This document shows positions 23,870-36,926 of a stretch of 64,000 nt of DNA, in pieces. The position numbers and the translations under genes were made by a program. Source of the DNA: Equus caballus (taxonomy: Eukaryota; Chordata; Mammalia; Perissodactyla; Equidae). Each line of letters starts with the position of its first letter. Within the stretch, counting starts at the first letter, position 1. The stretch lies in assembly GCF_041296265.1 (NCBI RefSeq), contig NC_091695.1:17033001-17097000 (forward strand), given 5' to 3'. The notes beneath the pieces are model-generated. The model did not search any database, was not told the DNA's origin, and worked only from the letters and a program-made list of their open reading frames with translations.

Positions 23870-26150
23870 CTTGCATATACACAGGTTGAGACTACATTCA
23901 GCCCAGCAAAAAAATAGCTGAAAGGCTGAAAGAATGAGCAGAAATTTCAGCAGCTTCCCAGTGCAAAGGTATTGGAAAAGAGTTTGCAGCCCAAGTTCTG
24001 CCAGTTTAGAGTGACTAATTAAATGCATCAGACTTTCCATTGAAACCCAAGAAGGTCCATGCCTCAGGATTAGCATCTACATCTCAGGATTAAGGACTAT
24101 ACTATAGGACTTTTAGGCATTCCTCTACCAACTGGACTACTCTTCCTTCTTTACCCTTTATAATTTCCACCACTTATTAGTTCAGGTGGGTCAGTAGAGG
24201 CATTTCATTATATCTTTCCTACAAATAATATAAGTACAATTCTCAGGTAAAGCTCTAAATAAACTTCAATCAAGTTCTCCCACTCCAGCAAAAAGGGATT
24301 GAGTGCCTTATCCTAGCACCTACTAACTTAATGTCACAAATGAGAGAAATAGTTGGGTTTTATTCTCTAAAGTCAAGGCAATCTTATGGGGAAAGAATAA
24401 TAATGTCCTTCTTAAGATTTATCACCCATTTGTGTGCTTCTTTCCTTTTTGTCATGATTTTCCCATTCAACCACTTATTACCCATCTGAACACAATTTCA
24501 GGTTTTGATTAAGTTATCATTATATGTGTTGTAAGGGGTATAATATGTTTTTGTGATACACTTCTTAGCCACTGGACATGGGGAAAATTGTGACTTGGTT
24601 CAGTAATATGTAATTTAGGGGAACAAATTGGTACACCATGTATTGTTCCAAGCTTGATAGCATTTTCATTCGTGTTTTGGATCACAGACTAACTGAAGTC
24701 CAAAGTGGAATTAAAAGATAATCCATTTGAGGCTACTGGGAGCTATGGCTAATGGTCTTTTGTAACATCCCTACAAGCTATGTGGTGATCCTTAGCCCTA
24801 ACAAATCCTCCTCAAGTGATTTTAAACAGCTTTTCTGTTATTATTATAGCACATTAGTCTCTATCACATTGGTGACATTGGTTGACTTCGTGGTATATGT
24901 TGTTATTCTGCCCATTAGTATGTGTCATTTATCCCATATATTAAAGTGGCTATCTCCAGAGGGGAAGTAAAATGCATTCTATTCGTCTTTTTGAGTCAAT
25001 ACTTGGATTCTTTGAAGGATTGACATGACCCACTTTAACCTTCCTTCTGAGTACTCTAAGACCTTCCATAACATCATTCTGTGTCATGGACATGGTCATC
25101 CACTCATCAAGGGCTTATTTGTATGACAAAATGTTGAAGCTAATTGCTACAACCCATGGATTTGTAAATATCAAGACATTGCTCTGAAGGTGAGAACCAG
25201 TCTCCCTGCACTGATATATGCTGCTCACATATATAGTCACTGAGTAGACTTAATTTTGTCTTATTTGACCAAGGTTTTACCTTTCAGAGAGAATTTTCGA
25301 AGATTTCCATGTGAATCCTACCCTTTTGTTTGGGAACTTTCATTGGGAAATTAAGTATCTTGTGTTTCTTTTGCAGGAAGTGAATAATTACATTCTTATA
25401 ACTTACAAATGAGTGAATGACAAACTCTACCAGAGGTTCTGTTTTGTTCTGAAAGTTATGTTTATGAATATGATATACTTTCCCTGAGCCACCTCCCAGA
25501 GCATTTTTTTATATATACTAATTCCATTTCATTAAAAAGCTTTGTTGTTCTACTCCATCTTTTTGAGAATGACCCTCTGACATCACCCATGACATAAAGG
25601 GCACTGGTGATACATTTAAGATGTGTCTACAAACATCCAATGACTTCTAGTTGTTGTCTTTCAAACAAGCTGCATTTGGCCACTGTATCAAAGAATTATT
25701 GACTCACAAATCCCAATGTTCCTTAAGGGTGACAGTATTAGACTTCTGCCAAAGTCTCCATGTTGCAAGCAGTTATATAGTAGATGCTTCTGAAAACATC
25801 TGAGCAATAGTATTATGGGATTCACTGACATTGCCTGAGTATCTTCCCATTTTGAATCTCCTAGAGCCAACGTCATTTCTTTCTTGTTACTAGGATATGA
25901 AAGGGATAGTGTTGAATTTGGTAGGGTTTGTAGATTGTCTCTAATGATCATGGACTATGTTATTTCCAGAAACTTGCCTGATTGGCTCAGCCTCTGTACT
26001 TTGGCTGGATTGATCAGTCATATTTCACTAACCATACGCATCATAGCTCTTATATCCTTCCAAGCTTCTTCCTTTGAAAAGCAAACTATGATGTCATCAA
26101 CGTAATGAATACACTTACTTTGAGTGTGGTCATATCTAAACTACATTAAA
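23870..26150 (-). mobile_element. Class III ERV (ERVL/ERVS-like) pol remnant, fossil, segment A
   Basis: An antisense retroviral pol remnant. Near 26,080-26,110 the minus strand reads a reverse transcriptase active-site motif of the YVDD type (IHYVDDII). After it, in order, come class III-like short motifs (INPAK, SGKFL) and a frame at 25,951-25,688. The lower part, toward 23,870, is less certain but reads as retroviral-like. The copy is decayed with many breaks and is old. No LTR was recognised at either end. Confidence 0.55.
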
Positions 26151-27619
26151 AAATATGGCAGTATGTTAAGTACATATTTATTTGGGGAAAAATGGTAAAC
26201 ATATATTACATTCCTTTCCATATAAAAGCTAACTATGTCTGACATTCCTTTGATTCTAAAAGTTCATCTGTAAGCATAAAGATACACAAATTGCAATTAA
26301 ATTTTGAAAGGATAATGAGCCATTCTAGATGATAATACAGATTACATTGTTGCAACAATTAAAATTATGTGGTACTGGTTCAAAAATAGATATATATATA
26401 TGTAAATGAATAAAAGGGATTATAAATTAACCCAATTTCACATACATATTTAAAATGAGACTGTTTCAGTTAAGAGACTTTTGCTTGTAAATGACAGAAG
26501 AGTCAAATTGTTTTGAAATATAAAGATATTTGTTGATTGGCTAACATAACTGCAAACTTCAAACTTATGGAAGCTTCATAGTTAGTTGATAAAATGAATC
26601 AGTTATGTTATAAAAAGGTTCTTTTCTTTATTCACTATGTCCCATTTATCACAGTGTTGGATTTATCTTAACCTGCTCTCTTAGCACTAGAAGGATTGCT
26701 ACCTGTAACAATTCAGAGAAAGGACTCTTTCTATGACTCTGGTAGACTTAATTGAACGTGATTATCAGGTGAAAATGGAAATGCTATAAAACGGTATTGG
26801 CAAGGAAGAATATTTTTGTCTCTCAGGTGATCCACTTGGCTACTTACTGCTACTCTATTCCAACTGTGACAGTAAATGAGAAAATACAGGAACTCTGGCC
26901 TGAGAAAAGCATAGGGAAGAGGTGATCAGACATTTTAGGGGTGAAGTTCTGGGCTACACATCTAGGTAAGTCACTGAGACCAGTCAAGATGTTAGTGGAA
27001 GAGGAACTGAGAATAGAATTGTGAGTGAAGGAAGAAGAAGATAAGTAGAAGTTAAAATTCTAAGATCAGCTGAGTGGCAAAGGACATGGTTTATTCTTCT
27101 AAGCATTCTCTTCTAACTTCCCCCAGAAAGAGGGTCCTAGATGAACTGTTCCCGTGATATAGATGAAGAAATGGATTCAAGCGGCATAAAGGGTCGACTG
27201 AGGTGAATGTGCTGATGTCCTACCCTGCTCTCCTCTTAGTAAAGAATAATATAATATATTGTTCCTGTTACTGGGAGTGCTGTTAGTAGACAATCTATTC
27301 AAGTTTAACTTCTTCAAAGTTCACATAAGCTTCAGGGATCCACCTTATCAAAGGTCTCATGCCCTTTCCCAGAGCAGTACCTCATTGCTTCCAGATAAAT
27401 AACTAGGTTCAGGTGTCAGTAGAGCCCAAGTAGGAAATACAGTCTTGTTTTAGAAGGAAAGTTTTTTGATTAAAAAAATGCAGTATCTGGATAGTATATG
27501 TTGGCAATAACTGGAGTAACATGTGGAAATGGATCTCTTGGATATTGAAATAGAGGAGGGCAAAATATAAGGCTACATGGAGGAAAGTTTATTAGCATGG
27601 GGATATTCTCTCATGAATA
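26151..27619. other. Unresolved repeat-like region
   Basis: No gene seen. A short piece near 26,325-26,400 (ttaaaattatgtggtactgg) resembles sense L1 ORF2. The block 26,460-26,900 looks like an old interspersed repeat that I could not name. The remainder may belong to the ERV fossils on either side. Confidence 0.35.
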
Positions 27620-28650
27620 TACACAGCATATAGTATAATATGACTAGAGCGGACTAAGAACATACTGTATGCTACACATATAGGAGAGTATTCCAAACTT
27701 TCAGAGCAGGATATCCCAGGTGGCACCGTGACCCAGCCTTCAGTAGGCCATTCCAATGTTCTATTCAGCCAATTGCTTCTAGGTGATGAGTAACATGGTT
27801 ATGCCAGTGAATTCTATGGTGGTGAGCAATTTGCTTTACTTTATTTTCTCTAAAATCTGTCTCCTGATTAGAGAAGACAATGAGTGGAGTACCATGGCAA
27901 TGGATAATGGGTTCAGATCCGTGAATAATGAAGCAGGCTGAATCACTGCTTGTAGCAGGGACAAATATATATCTAGAATCTGTGATGACTAGATGCTGTC
28001 TCCTCCAGGTTGAAGAGTTTCAATGAAGTAAGCTGCCACAGTCGTTGGTTGGTTTCCCTAGAGAATTGTGCCCTATGAGGGAGTCAGTGATGGACTTTAC
28101 TAACAGAATTTTGGACATTTAGCAGTGATAGTAGCCAGACCATGAATGCTGAAAGCCACATCATGTTGAGACTGTGTAGAACACTCATTTCTGCCACAGG
28201 GACCACAAAAGTGCCTGGGGAAAAACGCTGACTGACATTCATAAGACAGGTCATTTTGTCAACCAGACTTTCGAGAGCCTTCTCTGCAGTGCCTTCTCTG
28301 TGACAGGCACTTATATGAGAAACAAACATTGCTGTATTTGGTGTCCATTCTGAGTGATCCATCCACATACTGCTCTTCCAGACTGCTTCGTCATCCATTC
28401 TTCCATTTTTCCTTTCCTTCAATAGTTTATGAAATCTATGGTCACTATCCTTGAGTCGGTGTAGATCCATGAGTCAACCATTTCTCTTTCCATGTGAAGT
28501 GGAAAACCATATGTACTGCTCCAAATACTGCTTACTAGGAGGGTTTCCTTCACTACAATCCTTCAAGATCTCCCTCAAGTGAGACTGCGGTGCAGCAGTT
28601 GTCCACTTTTGCCTATTGTTACCATGCTATGCAGATTTATTCATACACTT
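27620..28650 (-). mobile_element. ERVL-like RNase H-integrase remnant, fossil, segment B
   Basis: Antisense ERVL-type pol. The right part is RNase H (minus-strand short motifs DHSEWTPNTA, HISACHREGTAEKAL and VDKMT near 28,250-28,360; ggtgcagcagttgtccactt at 28,590). The left part is integrase (aatggataatgggttcagatc near 27,900). It is decayed with many breaks and is an old eutherian insertion. Confidence 0.7.
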
Positions 28651-28689
28651 GCTGTTATTGTTATTCTCTCCATCCCACTGCTTATTTTA

Positions 28690-29705
28690 GTTTTACTTTT
28701 CTGTCATTTTAATATCTTCTTGAATATATGTTTAGTGCATTGGTTTTTCAAGATTTATCAATTTTTAGTGCATGCAAATAAAATTTTAGCTGACTCTCAC
28801 AGCTTTGCTGTGCTGTGCTTTCATCATTCTTAAGCTCTAAATATTTTCTAATTTCTGATGTGATTTATTGTACCCAGGGGTGATTTAGAAATGCAGTGCT
28901 TAATTTTCAAACATATAGGAATTTTCTGGTTACTTTTAGGTTTTTATTTTCTAGCTTATTTTCTTCATGGTCAGAGACATATTTTATGATTGTAATTCAA
29001 TGAAATTTGTTAAGAATTGCTTTATGACCCAGTATATAATCAATTTTGAAAAATATTCCCTCTGCACTTGAAAAGAAGATGGATTTTGCAGTTGTTGGAT
29101 GTATTGTTTTCTTACGTCATAGGTCACATTTGCTAATAATGTTTTTTAAATTTTTTATATCTCTATGAACTTTTTGTTGTGTGCATGTTCTTGCAGTTAC
29201 TGAGAGTTGTGCTGATATCTACTTCTATTATTGCTGATTTATCTATTATTTCTTTCAAGCCAATATAGTTTTTCAAAACATATATTAGGAAGCTATGTTT
29301 TTAGTCACATACCCATTTATAATTGCTACATATTTCTGCTATATTGACTTTTTGCTCTTGTAGAACTTTTATATGTGGAAATGCTTCTTGCCTTGAAGCC
29401 TGTTTTCTTTCTGATGGCAGTATAGAAAAAGTGCCCCTTTTCTGGCTAAAATTTATTCCACTATATTATTTTCATCTTTTATCCTCTTATGTATGATGTT
29501 TATCTTGTAAGGCTCATGCCAATGAGTTTGTTTTCTTTTGGCACTATGAAGACATAATTCCTCTATCTTCTTGCTTTCTATCCTTTTAAGAGATTGGTTG
29601 TCAGTATTATTGTTACTTCCTTGAATGCAATAAGTCCTTAAGGCTTTCTCTTTGTCTTTGGTTTTATTATGCCCTAAGTTTTCTATTTATCCTTTTTTTG
29701 AAATT
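28690..29705 (-). mobile_element. Old L1M ORF2 5' region, antisense
   Basis: Complement of the L1 endonuclease region. Phrases include atttattgtacccaggggtg, ttctttcatggtcagagaca in variant form, aatattccctctgcacttg, and tctgatggcagtatagaaa. The sequence continues beyond the ERE at 29,725. Heavily mutated. Confidence 0.65.
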
Positions 29706-29724
29706 TATCATTTTTAAAAATTAA

Positions 29725-29901
29725 TTAAAGTTTTTGCTGAGGAAGATTCAGCCTGAGCTAACATCTCCTGCTCATCTTCCTCTTTTTGTATGTGAGCCAC
29801 CACCAGAGGATAACCAGTGACAGACAAGTGGTATAGGCCTGTGCCCAGCCTCTGAAGCAGTGCATGCTGAACTTAACCACTAGGCCACCAGGGCTGGCCC
29901 C
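29725..29901 (-). mobile_element. ERE SINE inserted in old L1M
   Basis: Antisense ERE: gctgaggaagattcagcctg at the left, and cttaaccactaggccaccag and gggctggccc at the right. Probable duplication tcatttttaaaaatt (29,708-29,722) against tcatttaaaaatttt (29,911-29,925). Confidence 0.85.
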
Positions 29902-29904
29902 TCA

Positions 29905-30700
29905 AAATCATCATTTAAAAATTTTATTCTTCATGAGATTCGTAACTCTGTATGAATGTACATCTTAATGCCTTTCAATAGTTTTGGGAAAAATTCAGTC
30001 CTATCCTCAAATATTTTGCCTACCTTGTCTCTTTTTCTTCTCTTTCTTAAATTATAACTAAGTTAAAAGTATGTTGAAGCTAGGCGCTGTACCTTTTAGT
30101 GTCTTTTATGCTATTTCCTGCATTGTCCACCTTTTTACCTCTCTCTTATTTGCATATTCTGCATATTCTCTTCCAATCGTTCTCCCCATTTATTAATTCC
30201 CTATTCATATGTGTTTAATCTGCTGTTAAACCCAATAATTGAGTTCTTAATTTCAGTTATATATTTTAGTTTTCAAATTTCTTTGATTCAATTTGTTATG
30301 CATCTTGCGCTTTAATTATTTGAACATACTAAATTTGTTTTGAAATGCTTGTTTTTTCCTAGTCTGGATCATCTATATCTGTTTCTATTGCTATTGCTTT
30401 TCAATTAAGCCTTGTATTCTCCTATGTTTTGTTATCTTCTTTTTTGTGCCAGATTTTATATTCAAAAAGTTGTAGAGATAATTCAAGGATTTTATGGTGT
30501 TTTCATCCTTAAAAGAGATTTCATTTTGTTTCTACTTGGGAGCTAGGTTTGGGCGAAAGCAAGAACACAGATAATCTCATCAAGAAATTAGATGATTCAA
30601 GCTGCGCTTGAGTTTCTCTGAGAACTACTCTATTTTCTCTTCACCCTGACTTCAACAGTAAAGCCCGTTATGGTCTTAAATGAGAACCTGGTTATTTTAC
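29905..30700 (-). mobile_element. Old L1M/HAL1 ORF1-5' region, antisense
   Basis: AT-rich antisense L1-like sequence (cctcaaatattttgcctacc, aattgagttcttaatttcag, tgtgccagattttatattc). It is the likely 5'-ward continuation of the fragment at 28,690-29,705, split by the ERE. Confidence 0.5.
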
Positions 30701-30717
30701 AAAAGCATCTTTTCCTT

Positions 30718-30962
30718 TTTTTCTTTTTGTGAGAAATATTAGCCCTGAATTAATATCTGTTGCCAATTCTCCTTTATTTCCCTTGAGGAAGATTAGCCCT
30801 GAGCTAACATCTGTGCCAATCTTCCTCTACTTTGTATGTGGGATACCTTTAGCTCATGGCTGATGGGTGAAGTAGGTCTGCACCTGGGATCCAAACCTGT
30901 GAACCCAGGCCACTGAAATGGAACATGTGGCACTTTAACCACTCGGCCACGGAGCCGGCCCC
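30718..30962 (-). mobile_element. ERE SINE with target-site duplication
   Basis: Antisense ERE with a doubled tail motif (ttagccctgaattaatatc and ttagccctgagctaacatc). Duplication aagcatcttttcctt (30,703-30,717) against aagcttcttttcctt (30,963-30,977). The right end reads cactcggccacggagccggc. Confidence 0.92.
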
Positions 30963-30977
30963 AAGCTTCTTTTCCTT

Positions 30978-33900
30978 GATAGACGTTGAATCCCATTTGT
31001 TGTCCCCCAGGGTAAAGTGTCTGAAGGAAGTTCCACTTAGCTTTTCAGCTTTTCATTTGTGGTTTTGAGAATTAGCTCACATCCTCATAGAGAAAAGAAG
31101 CCAGGAAATGCAGGGTCAAGCTCTCTGGTTTCTCTTCTCTTAAAAATATTGACCCTACAGATCCTTGATTCCTTATTAGATCTCAATGCTTTTAAACACA
31201 TGCATTTTATATTTCTCTAGCTCTTCCAGCTTCTCTTATTGGGAGATTTGGTGCAAAATAAGCCGTTCTTGCTTTTCCATTGACAAATAGAGTCTCTCCA
31301 TTGAGTTCTCTAGTTTGGGAATGGATGTGGTTTATAGAGAATTACCATGAATTATTAACTATTTTAAGGCAATGTCTATGTCATTCAGTATTTTCAGTGT
31401 TGGAGCACATAAATTCAGCTTCGGGGCTGCTGTAGACATCATCTATCTAGCAAATTCTTTCACTTTATTTAGCTATGCAGAAAGCATTAATAGTTTTTTT
31501 GCATTCAGCTTGGAGGGACATAGACAAATATATCTCTGCATATATTAGTTCTCCAGCTCTGAGTTGCAATTTAGTTCACCGTAAGCTTGATCATATCAGA
31601 TGGTTCTCCTAAATTAAGGATAACTTCTATGTGTTTTGCCATTCACCAGTAAGAGAGGAACAGTGCTTACATGTACTCTTTAAATCTTAGAATTAATACA
31701 TGTAACATTTGTAGTTGTTGGATTTCCTCCATTTGTTAGGTAAGCTGAAAACCTCCAACTTTTGGTGTGGCTTAGCACATAATAACGATCTTCAGTTGGT
31801 TCATATATGTATTTAATGACTCTTTACCTAAGACCCTTATGACCTGGAAAATGCAATATTAAACTAAATACAGTGGAGATGAACATGCTCAGTGGAGCCC
31901 ATAGTAAGTCATGTTAAGACAAACAACAATGGAAGCTGTCAGAGATTTGAGGTACAGGCAGGCTCTTGCTGGAAAATAATATCTTTCTTGACAAAGTGTT
32001 ACCCCATTGATATTGGACTAAAATTAAGGTACTGAACTGATGGACTGAAAATCATTATGATTCCACCTGACATGGATTCAGGCCTTGATCAACAATATCC
32101 ACTCCAAACCAGAACTACAGATCTGTGATTACTTGTCTTTTGAAGAACTGAAACATCAACTTGAATTACTTTCCAGTCTCAAGGCTTTCTGCCTCTGAGC
32201 CTCAGGGCCTCTTGAGCAAAGGCTCTAACAGCTAGAGTAAGGACCTCCTTTGTTGGGGATATGAATGGATAAAGAAGACTGAAACTGGTTTTCCTTTCAT
32301 TTTGGCTGAAATATTATTTGCCTTACCTAAATATTTCCTAATATGAAGATCAGAATTTATTACTTTGTTTAACAGTTTTTTCTTTTCAAACTGCTGGCTT
32401 TTCACATATTTGGCTGTTCGCTACTCTTTCTTGGCAAGAGCCAAATCTTTTTTTTCTCTAGGTATTGTTCTAGGGGAGAAAATTGTCCAGAAGAGGTTGC
32501 TTTATTTGCTTTTGTTCCAAATATTCTAACAAACTAATCTATAATGACCTTACATTAGCTCTCATTTAAAACAGTAATGATGTAAATACCACAGGCTGTG
32601 TCCACACAAATAAATGGAAGAATGATTTTCCTGATAGAATGGCCCAAGTGATTTCCAGGTTGGAGTCTATTTTCCACTCGTATCTAGTCCTGTAGGTGTT
32701 TTCTTGTTATATTTTCCTTTTCATAGATATCCCTCATTGCTTATAGAAGTTTAGGGAAGTTCCCACTTTCCTGGGATGAAGTTGGAGAGAGGTAGAGACA
32801 TGTTTTTAATTAGGGAGGAAGACGCCTTAGGGATAAGCTGTTTGAATGATTGAAAGGCTAAAGGGCTTTACTATTATCAGGGGGAGTGCTCAGTCATTGG
32901 CTATTCTAGGAAGTCAAATCTCAACATTTGCCTTGTTAGGTACAGAGATACATTAATGGTCAGAGACATGAATGTCATCCTAAATCAACAAAGTAAAGTA
33001 CCTTTTGGTAATTAACTGAGAAGAGATACATAGAAACAACCAATTTCAGTGTTTTTAAATTTGGGGGGTTTTTGTTTTGTCAAATAATGGGCTTGCCCAA
33101 GTTAATTTCCACTAATTAGGTCAGTTTCTACATAGTCATGAGAATATATCAGCTTTGTTTTTCTTTGAATAAATTTTCCCAGCAGGTGAGAATGTTTAAT
33201 TATCTTTGCACAGTAAATATTTATGTTGTATTTGTGTCTTTCTATTCTAGGCATCCACACTGAATACTCCTACATTTATCTAAAAGCTTCAGATGATGGG
33301 GAGCCTGCATGGAAATATGGAAAATGTGGCCACTTGAAACTATTTCTAGATCCACTGATCAGCCATACGTTATTATGTATTCTATGGTAACACATAGATG
33401 CATGAGGTATATACAGTTACCTCATGTGAAGGAGGGAAGCACTGATTTTGAAGACTGAGGAAAAAAACGCAAGAGGTGAGTTCTTGTAACAAACAACAAG
33501 GGATATTAATTGAAAATTCATATATTTAATTTATATATATATTTAAATATAGTCAAGCCTTAAACATCATATATTTTCATTGGAGGAGGTCTGAATTTAG
33601 TAAAGTAAGCTAGCAAAACATAGAAATTAACCAGAATATACAAAATGTATTTGCTTTTGGTATTACAACCTGACTGATGTTCATTGTCCATTTTGCCAAA
33701 TCACAAACAGAAACAGGTAATTGATTACACATACACTAATGGATCTATAATTTAGGTTCACGGGCTGTTATATTTTATGTGATATGTTTATATTTATAAT
33801 TACTTTTAGATAGTTTTATTAGAGAATTTAAAATGATATATCGTGTGTTAGAATATAAAGGAATGAATGGCTATTTTGTTCTGGGGGCTTGATAAGAATT

Positions 33901-34348
33901 GTTATGTGTGAAGCTTTTAAAATTATCACAGCAACCATGTTTATACATATTCATAAATAAACCCATGTTCGGGGAAGGACCTTGCTTACTGTTACTTAAC
34001 AAGGCATAAAACTGTAGTTATAAAGTACTATAGTAGTTTTCTACCTTAGGATTTTAATTTGTATATTTTCAAAAACATATTCTTAAGAAACTATGATAAA
34101 TTATCTTCTTAAAATAGAGAAGTGTTAAGTTACTGGTTTAACTTGAAAGCCTAGTAATACTATCTTTTAGTTTTTATGGTATCAAATTTTGATGTCATAC
34201 ACTGTGGAGAATAGTTTATATAACTAATTTTCACATGTAAATAATTTACCTGGCTGATAGAAGATTCATCCTGGTGAAATTCTATATTGATGATTAATAA
34301 GAGTAAGAGCACTAGATTCTGCAGAAAGTAAGGAGTGAAAAAAATTAA
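30978..34348. other. Long unassigned non-coding stretch
   Basis: No coding frame, RNA gene or nameable repeat across about 3.4 kb of AT-rich sequence. It may hold non-coding first exons and control sequence of OR gene 2, but nothing decisive is visible. Confidence 0.45.
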
Positions 34349-34567
34349 TTGGATATAGATGACCTACCCTTATGTTCTTCAACAGGTGAGCCTTTATCAA
34401 TCCACAGCTTCAGCAATGACAGAACTTCTGAATTGAGTGGGAGCAGTGATGTGAGTGACCCTGTGGAATGCTCCTCACAGTGGGCTTCTAAAGAAAGCTC
34501 AGACTTTCCTGCACAAGTCCTCCCCCCACCAAATCCATATGAAGGGAATCAATTTGTCTATATTTGA
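34349..34567 (+). other. Short serine-rich open frame of unknown nature
   Basis: 72 codons with an unusually protein-like composition for this AT-rich area: acidic start MDIDDLPL, Ser-rich middle (SSDVSDP), proline run PPPNPYEG, end FVYI. The tract ttatgttcttcaacag at 34,370-34,385 would be a good splice acceptor, so the stretch from 34,386 could be an exon or a relic of one rather than a gene starting at the ATG. I do not recognise the protein. Chance or a decayed pseudogene are equally open. Confidence 0.25.
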
Positions 34568-34569
34568 GG

Positions 34570-35234
34570 TTTAGTAATTGTGTGATTTTTTTGAGCAGTG
34601 AATAATCTGAAAGTTTGGGTTTGTATTTGTAGTTATACAATTCTTCTCTCTTGTTATTTGTCATGTCTTCTCATTTTGTCATAACCATCAGACATAGAGT
34701 GAGAGAGCAATGCTTTTTTTACCTCTAGAATTTCCTTCTACTACGATGTGCTGTTTATTTGGTATGGCTTCGTACAAAGCCTCCTGAGGAACCCCTGGGA
34801 GCCTCAAGGAGTTGGGGCTTTCAGCACTTGCTCACTAAAGGAAGTATTTGTGAAGATGTTTTTAAAGACTATGACCTCACTTAATTATCACATTAATATT
34901 ATTATCACATATGGATATCAGTTTCTTAAATATAATTTGTACTTCCTGATTTGATCCTTCTTTTCTTTTCTTTTCTACTTTTTTTCTGGTATTCTGCTTG
35001 CTTCTGGTTAAAATACATCTAGTCAAAACACTTACATGAATAGGTAAATCTTACTACTCATACATAACAAAATAGATAATTCCTAAGACATACCATCTTA
35101 TCTTATGCCCCAATTGGGATTCATAAACTATAGATATAATATTTTTTTATCCTGCAGTATGTCTATAATTCTTATCAAATTGACAAAGATCCAGATGTCT
35201 TGTTCTGATACAATGTTCATAGTGAAGAACTCAA
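34570..35234. other. Unassigned spacer
   Basis: No gene or repeat recognised. Confidence 0.45.
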
Positions 35235-35495
35235 GAACATTAATAATAGCTGTCATCCGTTGAGCCTTTATCAGATGCCAGGCACTTACCCTGTTCTAGA
35301 CACTTTACTTGTAATGAAACAACAATCCAAAAGAGTAGACATAATTGGTATCTCCATTCTAAATATGATGAAACTGAGGCACAGAGAGGTTTATTAAGTT
35401 GCCCAAGGTCAACTAGATGGTAGGTGTCAAAGCTGGGATTCCAACACAAAACGTGCAGCTCCAGAGTCCACATTACTCCCCACAGTGCTGTGCTC
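35235..35495 (-). mobile_element. MIR SINE, antisense
   Basis: Nearly full-length core. Phrases in order are tcagatgccaggcacttacc, gatgaaactgaggcacagag, cccaaggtcaactagatggt and ctccagagtccac. It is an ancient mammal-wide tRNA-derived SINE. Confidence 0.92.
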
Positions 35496-35704
35496 TCTCT
35501 CTTTGAGAGAGAATCTTAAATAGGTACACACTGAATGAGAAACTTATAGTCAATATTTGGTCTCCATAATTATCAAATCCCATTACCGCTGGCTAGCTTT
35601 TTTAAAGTAATAGTGATAAGTATGGAAAATTTTATTTAATTATAAAAATAGGAATAAAGAAAATAAAATTGTCTGCAGAATAGTATAAGGTGGATCTGCA
35701 CTAA

Positions 35705-35850
35705 TAGTATCATAGATAGTTGGACTGAAAAGGATTCTGACAATGTCTAGTTCAAACCCTTTGTTTTCCAATGAGCAAACTAAGAAGACTTGTAATTACA
35801 TTTTGCAAATGACCCAAACTCATGCCTTTTTACGCTGAACTTGGACTTTT
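35705..35850 (-). mobile_element. MIR-like fragment (MIR3 type), antisense
   Basis: The phrases aatgtctagttcaaaccctt, tccaatgagcaaactaagaa and aaatgacccaaactcatg follow the MIR3-like order. Worn. Confidence 0.5.
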
Positions 35851-36460
35851 CCCTTGAGTATGCTGCTTTTTCAAATCTGAGCACTGAAGTTCTGTCTTGA
35901 GCTCTCTCAGTACCTAAGAAGCGTTGTAAATAAAACTGTGTCCCATTGTCTTCTACTTCTCTTGCCAGTGTCTTCGACCTCTCTTTCCTCTACCTCTATT
36001 TTCTCCTCCCTCACTACCTTTCTCATCCCAAGAGTTTTGAATAAAAAGATACTACCTGTTAACATAATAGTTGGTGAAAGTCATGAGCTATTTCATTTCA
36101 GTTCAAAAATATTTGGTGAAAATTTAGGTAGTGTTCCGTGTGTTAAGATTTGTGTGACATGCAATGATTAAATGGAGAGAATTACAACTGCTTAAGAAGC
36201 TGACAGAGGGTCAGACCACATAGTTGCCATAGGGAGCAAAAACTTTAAATGATTTTGTGGTTATTTGACACAGTTCAAAGTCTAGTTTCTTTAAATTTAA
36301 TGAGAGATTAATGAAGACTGTACCTCCTTTGAAACATGAAGGATTGAATATCTAATAGCAGAATATCATACTATTGGGTGGGTTAGTCCAGAAGAGGAAT
36401 TATTTTTGGTGTTACGTAGATCATATTGTTACGGTGCTCACCACAAACACTACCAACTCA
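35851..36460. other. Unassigned spacer with possible old-repeat traces
   Basis: 36,060-36,180 (agttcaaaaatatttggtg ... acaactgcttaagaagctga) recalls an ancient mammal-wide repeat but is too worn to name. The 77-codon frame at 35,938-36,171 shows no recognisable protein. Confidence 0.35.
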
Positions 36461-36620
36461 AAGGTCTGACTTCACGCCAATTTATTTAGAGTTTATCATC
36501 ACCAGCAGAGAGTAAGTTTCTAGAGAGTAGGAACCCTTTCCTTGTTCATCATTGCTGACTTTTATGCCAAGAACTGACACAGTTTAAATAAAGCTTTATT
36601 AAATGTAAGATTCAATTGTT
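36461..36620 (+). mobile_element. L2 3'-end fragment
   Basis: Reads gagagtaggaacccttt, tcatcattgctgactttt, gccaagaactgacacag, ataaagctttattaaatg. This is the order of the L2 3' end, diverged. Confidence 0.5.
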
Positions 36621-36861
36621 GGGCCTTTGATTGTGCTTCTTCACAGAAGATCCACGAAGACTTTTAGATAGAACCTCTTTCTGGTAGTCCCAACAAAATC
36701 GTCTGAGGAGAAGTAGAATTGTCAAAGGAAGAAGTAATGGGTTCTTTGGTAGAAGAACTCAATAGATATTTACTAAATGTTTATTGCGCGTAAACCACTA
36801 TAGAAGACATAATGGTGAAGGTGTGCCTGTAACATGATGGATGTGTTCATAGTCATGTTCA

Positions 36862-36875
36862 CAATTTCATTTCAG
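36862..36875 (+). promoter_or_regulatory. Candidate splice acceptor before OR gene 2
   Basis: caatttcatttcag, followed by gttctgttcttctgagctc, ends 51 nt before the ATG at 36,927. A good pyrimidine tract and a position matching the acceptors of the paralogs. Confidence 0.65.
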
Positions 36876-36926
36876 GTTCTGTTCTTCTGAGCTCTAATCC
36901 CTGAGACAAGCCTTATAGAAGAGTAA

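Noticed and set aside
28084-28470. 128-codon minus-strand frame as a host gene
   Set aside because: Its motifs are those of ERVL-type RNase H, and it is part of an old decayed element.
23870-28650. A whole provirus
   Set aside because: No paired LTRs were recognised, the pol parts are not colinear and the sequence is decayed throughout.
31830-32560. Possible old repeat or pseudogene
   Set aside because: The composition hinted at an interspersed repeat, but I could not match it to any family, so it is left unassigned.
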